Program-made: the position numbers and the translations under genes
In this document: positions 57,291 through 64,000 of the stretch, in pieces
Position numbering within the stretch: position 1 is the stretch's first letter
Layout of the letters: each line of letters opens with the position of its first letter
NCBI GenBank assembly: GCA_028583415.1
Contig: CM053267.1
Coordinates: 27,762,902 to 27,826,901 of the forward strand
Length of the DNA stretch: 64,000 bases
Source of the DNA: Protea cynaroides
Lineage: Eukaryota > Streptophyta > Magnoliopsida > Proteales > Proteaceae
Direction of reading: 5' to 3'
The notes under the pieces: model-generated
What the model was told of the DNA's origin: nothing
Seen by the model: only the letters and a program-made list of their open reading frames with translations
The model's database searches: none

Positions 57291-58565
57291 TTGCTTTTCC
57301 CTTCTTCATTTATGCAAAGATGAGTTTTAATAAAGGGAAAAGTTTCCCCAAATGGAAGAGTGGGAGCTACACTACACTAGCACTCCCTTTCCCTTTCTCT
57401 CGCCTCTGACTATCTATATCCTCCCCTGCCCCCTACAGATGGATCAGCCATGGCCCCTCCCTATTAGTGAGTGCAGGAAACCCCTCAGATGACCCTTGCC
57501 CTTTAATAAATCAAATTGAAGTTTTGGCCTGGGGACTAGCAGTGAGCCCAAGTGCATACAGAGAGAATATGTATTAGCGTTGCTGGCAATAATTGAAGGG
57601 CTTCCACTGCTATTATCAAATAAGGGCCAGTCAATGATGAGATGTCAATAATCATATACTGTTTAGATTGTTGTAGTCACTGTATAACAATGATGAGACG
57701 ATTGTAGTTATATAAACAAACATGGAGTTTATGCTCTCACTTTATTATTGGGCTCACATCTTTTCTTGTTGCTTGTCTGAAGAAAACCAAAGTTACCATG
57801 CAAATCACTATTTATTTATTTGTGTATTAATTCTGTTTCAGGAATCAGGAGTCAACCTGAATCCTTAAACCTAATGGATGCATAGCTCAATTTTAGTTTG
57901 GGGAATTTCGTAAAGTTTTAAGATTTGGGGTGTCAAACGTGACTTGTAAATAATAGTTGATATCTGTAAGCTTACCACACCAGCTTTTGAGAAATGATAT
58001 CCACAACTAAATGCTATGGAAAGTGAAAATTTCAGGTTTGAGGTCTGATCACAGATGAGTTAAGAGAAGAATAAAACTTGTTATAATTGGTAACAACAAT
58101 GGACAACACCAGGGTCACAAAAGAGAAGTAGAGGAGGAGGCAGCTCTATCATACCAGAAGAGAGTGAGAGAACACAAAAAAGAAGAATTAAGAGAAGAAG
58201 AAATGATGAATAAGTACCCTCTACTACCACTGCAGGAACAAAAGTTGAAGCTCCTCATTGCCCTTGTTATGTTGGGTAATCAGGCAAAGCTATGTATATG
58301 AAACTACACAATTTACAGGATAAAAGAGAAAAGATCAATCACATGTAGTTAATAAAACAGCAACCAGAAGCAAGACTTGTTAAAAATATGGAGCAGAAAA
58401 ATCCATTTAATTGCTCCATTTTGTCAAAAATTAAAGGATCTGTTAAGAATATGGAGCAGAAAAATCCAGGGATACCTCAGAAGCAGGAGATTGTGAAACT
58501 TTCGGAGGTGTGACCATGGGAGGACGCCCACACTCAGTGTATGCTGATCCAATACCCACACTCAC

Positions 58566-58676
58566 CAATTTACTTGAAAGGAAATCTCCCCGCCTGTGCA
58601 TCTTATTCCAATTGACACTGACAGAAGCATGAAGTTTTCCTCTCTGACTCAGATATTCCGCCCTCTGTCTCTTGGC
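58566..58676 (-). pseudogene. Isolated exon resembling plant T-complex-11-like protein
   Basis: A 111-nt open segment between acceptor AATAG (weak) and donor TTG|GTGAGT reads 'AKRQRAEYLSQRGKLHASVS' followed by 'VNWNKMHRRGDFLSSKL'. It resembles the 'AEYLRQR..LH.S....N....Q...LSRKL' region of plant T-complex protein 11 family members. That match is from memory and is tentative. No neighbouring exon of that family was found, so it is probably a captured or relict fragment. Confidence 0.4.
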
Positions 58677-59905
58677 CTATTCATCATTAAATTTCTTTGA
58701 GAAAATAGGGACAGTAACAGTTTCATTATCAAAAATCAAATTCAAATTTTGAGAAAAATTAAAATTCTACACATACACATACATACCCTTTGGAGACGAT
58801 TTTCCAATGTAATATCTGATTTTTTTTCTTCCCTCAATCAAGACAGAGAGGAATGCAAAGGACCCAAATGTGTTTTCCATAATCATGTTCTTCCCTCAAT
58901 CAAGACAAATAGAAGTTTGAAGTGGAGTATTATGCTTACCAAAAAAAAAAAAAAAGAAGTGGAGTATTATGGAAAATGATTAGAGTCTATCTGCCTATGT
59001 TTAAAAGTATCTTCCTTATTCAGGCATGAGTTTGCAGAGGTGATACCTTTAGAACATAATCTGTGACCACACTGACCTTCTTGTCCAACTAGTGCTGCTG
59101 CCTGCAAATATAGGAACCAAAAAAGTTTCCTGCATTAGCTTGTCAAGTTCTAGAAACTAATCTCATCTTCTAAGAATACCATTCAACCACAAACATGGGG
59201 GATGGTGAATCTTGGGATTTATGAGATCTCATTGGGGACAAATTTGGGCAAACTATAGCAGACTTTCACTAGACACTATATCCTCTTTCCATTGGTCTTT
59301 ACCTTGAAACATTTGGGTCAAAGCCGATGACATAGTAACTAAATGAATCAATATTATTGAATTCCAAAAATGGCTTTACAACAAAAATCAATCAATGGTT
59401 TACCCCATGTACAGCCCTCAACCAGATCCTAATCCTTCCAGGAGGATCAAATGTATACACTTTCACTTTTACAATATCACTTTCTCCACACCTCTGTATA
59501 GGAATAATAAGAACACGGTTCAGTAAAAATAATTTCTCTGAGCAGGTTCAATAAAAAGCAAATGAACCAGAGCTAATATATTTTTAATTAACCAAGAATA
59601 TATATTTCATTCAGAATATAGAGAAACTCAAGTTTTATCATCCCCAGTTTTTACTGTCTATTTGGGATTCAAATAAGAAAACAGGAGAATTAAAAAGAAA
59701 AAAAAAGAGTGAGTTACTTACATAAAACTAGTCTGCTTTATCAATGGTTTTTTTTTTTTTTTTCAAGGTTTCCTTAGGTTTTAGATGTATGATCTGAGTA
59801 GTGACTTGTGACAAATAAATTGAAGATAAATTATAAAAAATATATAACAATAGAAAAAGATAACCACTGATTACAAGAGACTACACAACAGAGTCAAAGA
59901 CACAC

Positions 59906-60126
59906 CAGAAAATCAACTGCCTCTCTGATATGCTTCAACTCATCCCAAGCTGAACCAGCATACTGCTTGTAACCAAAATTTTAGATAAAATCAATGGAAA
60001 GGTCCCAGGCAATAAATTTTCTGTAGTATGGTATATGCTCACCTTTTCAGTGGCATCATAGAACTGCTCTAACTCAGCCATCCCTGCTTTTACATATTCC
60101 CCATTGCTGAATGAATAACACTCACG
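59906..60126 (-). pseudogene. Myosin XI (dilute domain) two-exon fragment
   Basis: Exon a (60126-60043, 28 codons) reads 'RECYSFSNGEYVKAGMAELE' and on to 'ATEK', with donor GTGAGC. Exon b (59962-59906, 19 codons) reads 'YAGSAWDELKHIREAVDFL' with acceptor AAGCAG and donor GTGTGT, separated by an 80-nt intron. These are hallmark segments of the C-terminal cargo-binding dilute domain of plant class XI myosins. The motor, IQ and coiled-coil parts and the following 'IHQKPKK' exon are absent nearby. It is therefore a gene fragment with preserved splice sites, consistent with capture at the DNA level. Confidence 0.8.
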
Positions 60127-60469
60127 CTGCTATAGATGTTTGAAGAATGTATGGCTGCCCAGTCACATTAATTACCCATCAATATATGTTTATTAATTAC
60201 TCAACAGCTTTCATTCAAACAATCATCAAACACATAAGAAAATAGGAGAATTAAAAAGAAAAAAAAAGAGTGAGTTACTTACATAGAAGGTCACAACAAT
60301 GCCAGCCAAATCTTCTGGTACCAGCTTGATATGCCTGGCCTATCCTATATAACATGTCTGTCCTGTCTTAGATAACCAATAATTCACTTGTTGTAAGATC
60401 AACTACAATGTAAAAAGATGATATTGACAAACAGGAAGAAGCTACAGAATAAGCTAGGAAGTGAGTTTT

Positions 60470-60562
60470 CTCTTTAAGCTGTTCTGCACAAAATGGCAAA
60501 TGCACCTTCAACTTCCGGCTTGCAGTCACAATCCCTATATCCTGATGGCTGGCAAATTTCAA
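60470..60562 (-). pseudogene. Unrecognised exon-like ORF
   Basis: The minus frame starts 'MKFASHQDIGIVTASRKLKV' and continues 'HLPFCAEQLKEK', looking coding-like in composition. It lies upstream of the myosin fragment on the same strand. The family is not recognised and no function is assigned. Confidence 0.3.
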
Positions 60563-61223
60563 ATCTGTTTCTCACAGCAAGGAGAACATAATTTCAGTAT
60601 TCAAGCAAATTGATAAAACAAAAAAAACCAATGGCTTGACAGGTAATTTTTTCAACTGCTGATATTCATCAATTTCAGTGCTACATCCTGCAGCCATGTT
60701 CAGGTGCCGGCTTACTCCCAAAGTAAAATATTGGAAAAAATTACTAAATGAAGACTGTTAACTAAAAGAAAACAATATGATTGACATTAAAAATAAAATG
60801 AAATAAAATAACCCAAAAAAATATTGGAAACATGCTAGAATCTTTTAGAGCCATATAAAAAATATAGCAGAACCTATAAATACAGGATACAATCAATTTA
60901 GTCAATATTATAAACTTTCAGGGGAATATAGATCAGAAAGTTCTAGATATTTATTTAATCATAATATGATCTTCCGAATTGAAGAATGAGAAACTACTAA
61001 AAAGGCATGAATGCAATATTAATCCAGGCTAGTGTTACCAAATTGACAAATTCAAAGTTTCTGTCTACAATGAAATATATACAAATTAAATAACAATTGG
61101 TCTGGATCCAAACTGATAAATCACACACCAAATCATAATGCCAAGTTTTGTGTTTGTTTGCACCAAAATGAGAATTTATGTTTACTAGATAGGTGATATT
61201 TAGTTTCAGGGATCTGAACCTGC

Positions 61224-61370
61224 CTAGCTATCTTTTAGTTTGTTCTTAAGCTGGTCTCTGACAATCTTAAGTTGGGCCAACTTATCTTTTGTTGCTATGG
61301 ATTTTGAAACCTTCTCTGAGAGAGCTTCCAGTTCAGGAACAGAAAACTTGGCAAATGCTGCCATTATTGG
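61224..61370 (-). CDS. Small unrecognised ORF divergent from HSL1-like gene
   Basis: Minus-strand 'MAAFAKFSVPELEALSEKVS' continues through Lys/Leu-rich 'KDKLAQLKIVRDQLKNKLKD' to a TAG at 61224 (47-48 residues from this Met). The frame stays open upstream to 61583 but passes through a poly-T tract there, so an upstream start is unlikely. An acceptor-like GACTGAG at about 61405 suggests that this could be a terminal exon. It looks helical and possibly coiled-coil. The family is not recognised and it may be a relict. Confidence 0.35.
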   Translation of the reverse strand, partial: PIMAAFAKFSVPELEALSEKVSKSIATKDKLAQLKIVRDQLKNKLKDS

Positions 61371-61590
61371 GAGGAACAGTTCAAAAGTTCCACAACTTAT
61401 CTCAGTCAAAGAAGAATCCCCTTTTTTTTTTTTTTTTGAAATGACAATAGGAAGAAGCAAACCAATCGATGGGTGGATGACAGAATGAAATTCCATACGA
61501 AAAGAAAACCTACGTCCTAATTCCATAGGAGGAACATTGGTTTTTCCACCTGATACGCGTCTCCTCTCCCATCGAACGGCCACTCGGATG

Positions 61591-61600
61591 CATAAATAGG
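61591..61600 (+). promoter_or_regulatory. Candidate TATA box of HSL1-like gene
   Basis: CATAAATAGG lies 298 bp before the ATG, followed by a CT-rich leader ('ctctcctctcttcc' blocks at 61820-61888), as is usual for plant 5' UTRs. The start site is not shown. Confidence 0.35.
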
Positions 61601-61897
61601 ACCACGATGACTGCTTCCTTGTAGCAGATCGACCTAGCAGATCGAGTGGTCGGGAGGGGGGACAGTGTGTACGCCATTCAGAGGCGCCTCCTTATACTTC
61701 TCCTCTTGGCCTGACTGACCTGCCTGACTCACAACATTCCTTGAGAACTTACTGCTCAAAACATTCGCTCGTCCCGCTCCTCCGTTCAAGTGGTGAAACC
61801 ATCCGTTCACTCTCGTTCAAAACTTGCTCTCCTCTCTTCCTCGTTTCAGAAATTGCTCTCCTCTCTTCCCTCTCTTCCCTCTCTCTTGAATTGAGGG

Positions 61898-64000
61898 ATG
61901 ACAATGTTTCTGTTAGTGTGGTTTCTTCTTCTTATCTCTCTTAATTGGGTTCTGTCTCTGAACCAAGAAGCTCTGTACTTGCAACAAATCAAGCAGAGCT
62001 TCAACGACCCAGATGCACTACTCTCCAACTGGAACAGAACAGATGATACTCCGTGTAACTGGTACGGCATCCAATGTGATCCAGTTACCGGTTCCGTCTA
62101 CTCCATCGACCTTTCAAACACCAACCTAGCTGGTCCCTTCCCTACCCTCCTCTGCAATCTCCAGAATCTCTCCTTCATCTCTCTATTCAACAATTTTATC
62201 AACTCTTCCCTCCCTGAAGAGATCTCTGCTTGTGTGAATCTCCAGCATCTTAACCTTGCCCAGAACCTCTTAATGGGTCCCCTTCCCTCTTCCCTCTCCG
62301 ACATCCCAAATCTTCTCCACCTCGACCTCGCTAGAAACAACTTCTCAGCCGATATTCCGGCGAGTCTTGGCCGATTCCCCAAGCTCGAGGTGCTGTCACT
62401 CGTCGGAAACCTCTTCAATGGAACGATTCCATCGTTCCTTGGTAACATTTCTACACTGAAACAGCTCAACTTGTCTTCCAACCCATTTGCTCCGAGTCAA
62501 ATCCCACCGGAACTTGGTAATTTGACTCATCTGGAAGTACTCCGGTTGACTCAATGTAATCTGGTGGGTCAGATTCCAGACTCGCTCGGCGGGCTCCAGA
62601 GTTTGCTCGACTTGGAACTTGCGATTAACTATCTTCATGGTCCGATACTCAAGTGGATGACTAATCTTTCTAGTGTTGTACAGATTGAGCTGTACAACAA
62701 TTCATTGTCCGGTGGATTCCCTGTTGGGATGTCAAATTTGAAGGCATTGAGGAGATTGGATGTTTCGATGAACGACTTAAACGGCACAATTGCAGACGAG
62801 TTGTGCGCTTTATCTCTAGAAGTGCTTGACTTGTATGAAAATCGACTGGAAGGAACGTTGCCTGAAAGCATCTCCAAGTCTCCGAATTTATATCGATTGT
62901 GGCTATCCGATAACCAGCTTACAGGAGAATTGCCCAAAGAACTTGGGACGAAATCCCCGTTGAAATCCATTGATGTATCAAATAATCGGTTTTCCAGCAA
63001 CATACCAGCAAATTTGTGCGCCAAAGGTTCTCTGGTATGGCTTTTTTTGTTCTCTAATATGTTTACTGGGCAGATTCCTGAAAGCCTTGGTCATTGTTCG
63101 AGCTTGAATGAAGTTGGAATGATGGGTAATCAGCTATCGGGTAAGGTTCCACCAGCTTTCTGGGGACTGCCTCGTGTTTATCTGCTTGACCTTGCTAGGA
63201 ATTTGTTCTCTGGTGAGATATCAAGGAAAATACAGAAGGCCTCTAATCTCTCCGTGTTGCTCATATCGGAAAATCGGTTCACAGGAAACATACCAGATGA
63301 AATTGGATTATTAGAGAATCTTGTTAAGTTTTCTGGTAGTGATAACCAGTTTACTGGGTCTCTCCCTGCATCATTGATGAAGCTCACTCGGCTCACCATG
63401 CTTGATCTTCACAATAACGTGCTTTCCGGTGAACTTCCATCCGGATTCCGGGCATTAAATGAGCTTAATGGGCTCAACCTTGCCAATAATGAGCTGTCTG
63501 GGAAAATCCCAGCTGAAATTGGGAGCTTGCCTGTGCTTGGTTATTTTGATCTCTCGGGAAATATCTTCTCTGGGAATATCCCACCTGAATTGCAGAGTTT
63601 GAAGTTGGTCAAATTCAATTTGTCAAACAACCACCTCTCTGGAAACCTACCTCCTCTTTATAACAAAGAAATTTATAGGGATAGCTTCTTAGGCAATCCG
63701 GGCTTGTGTGGTGATCTATCGGATCTTTGTCCTAGGGGTAGTAATAAAGCTAAGAACCAAGGTTTTGTCTGGCTTCTTCGATCAATCTTTGTACTTGCTG
63801 GTCTGGTCTTCATTGTTGGGGTTGGGTGGATCTACTCCAAGTACAGGAATTCCAAAAAAGTGAATAATGGTAATGATAAATCAAAGTGGACATTGACTTC
63901 CTTCCATAGACTGGATTTCAATGAACACGAGATTCTGGATTGCCTAGATGAAGATAACGTGATTGGTAGTGGAGCTTCTGGGAAGACCTATAGGGCTATA
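61898..64000 (+). CDS. HSL1: HSL1/HAESA-like LRR receptor kinase, 5' part (runs off window)
   Basis: One open frame of 701 codons from ATG 61898 (second Met two codons on) to the window edge. It has a hydrophobic signal peptide (residues 1-20) and an LRR N-terminal cap with 'TPCNWYGIQC'. About 20 plant-type LRRs follow ('LTGELPKELG', 'FTGQIPESLGHC'), then a C-terminal Cys pair 'GNPGLCGDLSDLC' near 600. A transmembrane helix lies at about 625-646. The juxtamembrane 'LTSFHRLDFNEHEI' and P-loop 'VIGSGASGKTY' are at about 688-698. 'NLAGPFPTLLC' and 'NPFAPSQIPPELGNLTHLEV' fit the HAESA/HSL clade, closer to HSL1 than HAESA by memory. HAESA-type receptors bind IDA-family peptides with SERK co-receptors in organ shedding. 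The rest of the kinase lies outside the window. No defects seen. Confidence 0.85.
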   Translation, partial: MTMFLLVWFLLLISLNWVLSLNQEALYLQQIKQSFNDPDALLSNWNRTDDTPCNWYGIQCDPVTGSVYSIDLSNTNLAGPFPTLLCNLQNLSFISLFNNFINSSLPEEISACVNLQHLNLAQNLLMGPLPSSLSDIPNLLHLDLARNNFSADIPASLGRFPKLEVLSLVGNLFNGTIPSFLGNISTLKQLNLSSNPFAPSQIPPELGNLTHLEVLRLTQCNLVGQIPDSLGGLQSLLDLELAINYLHGPILKWMTNLSSVVQIELYNNSLSGGFPVGMSNLKALRRLDVSMNDLNGTIADELCALSLEVLDLYENRLEGTLPESISKSPNLYRLWLSDNQLTGELPKELGTKSPLKSIDVSNNRFSSNIPANLCAKGSLVWLFLFSNMFTGQIPESLGHCSSLNEVGMMGNQLSGKVPPAFWGLPRVYLLDLARNLFSGEISRKIQKASNLSVLLISENRFTGNIPDEIGLLENLVKFSGSDNQFTGSLPASLMKLTRLTMLDLHNNVLSGELPSGFRALNELNGLNLANNELSGKIPAEIGSLPVLGYFDLSGNIFSGNIPPELQSLKLVKFNLSNNHLSGNLPPLYNKEIYRDSFLGNPGLCGDLSDLCPRGSNKAKNQGFVWLLRSIFVLAGLVFIVGVGWIYSKYRNSKKVNNGNDKSKWTLTSFHRLDFNEHEILDCLDEDNVIGSGASGKTYRAI

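Noticed and set aside
61741..62638. Minus-strand and early plus-strand ORFs overlapping the start of the receptor kinase
   Set aside because: They are shadows of the LRR coding region and its CT-rich leader. The 701-codon plus frame from 61898 explains the sequence.

Overview
The window comes from a flowering-plant nuclear genome. The evidence is long nested LTR retrotransposons, tRNA-iMet primer sites, plant gene fragments (AHL-type AT-hook protein, class XI myosin, GRF zinc finger) and a HAESA/HSL1-type leucine-rich-repeat receptor kinase. I cannot name the species. About 50.9 kb (1-50862) is retrotransposon sequence. The last 13 kb is low-copy DNA ending in the 5' part of an intact-looking receptor kinase gene.

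The retrotransposon block resolves into nested insertions, several dated relative to each other by 5-bp target-site duplications (TSDs). Element W (+ strand, Ty3/gypsy) is the outermost. Its 5' half lies left of the window, and its pol resumes at 30176-30708 and 46956-48665, followed by its 3' LTR (48666-50862). Inside W sit element Y (- strand, from left of the window to 30175) and element Z (- strand, 30709-46955, TSD CTATG). Inside Y are a solo LTR (2217-4512, TSD GTTAA) and V, a 5'-truncated + strand element (4924-5275 plus 20972-23459). V is split by a 3.8-kb solo LTR of a second family (5276-8548 plus 20414-20971), which is itself split by element X (- strand, 8549-20413). Z is split by another solo LTR of that second family (35724-40093, TSD GCTTG). 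X and Z are complete in layout at about 11.9 kb each once nested DNA is removed: LTR, PBS, leader, gag, PR, RT, RNase H, INT, chromodomain-like tail, PPT, LTR. All coding regions carry premature stops.

The most interesting content is an extra gene on the opposite strand, between the 5' LTR and gag of X and Z, with a remnant in Y. It encodes a conserved protein of roughly 410-460 residues resembling the plant 'putative plant transposon protein' domain, with a C-terminal coiled coil and a predicted intron in its 5' leader. Immediately upstream of this gene lies an array of palindromes built on GGTCGACC, and the same array type also occurs twice in every LTR. Each subfamily has its own version of the palindrome (GGGTCGATG/CATCGACCC, TGTGGTCGACCACA, TACCGGTCGACCGGTA). 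The pattern suggests a regulatory site set shared by the LTR promoter and the antisense gene. Z, and by its donor X, also has a predicted intron at the gag-protease junction, which would switch between Gag and Gag-Pol. A hairpin with compensatory change lies between the PBS and the 3' end of the antisense gene.

The region 50863-61897 holds microsatellites, short duplications, a small two-exon GRF zinc-finger gene on the minus strand, an AHL pseudogene fragment, and exon-sized pieces matching myosin XI, probably T-complex-11 and unknown proteins. The HSL1-like gene starts at 61898 and runs off the window after 701 codons, at the kinase P-loop.
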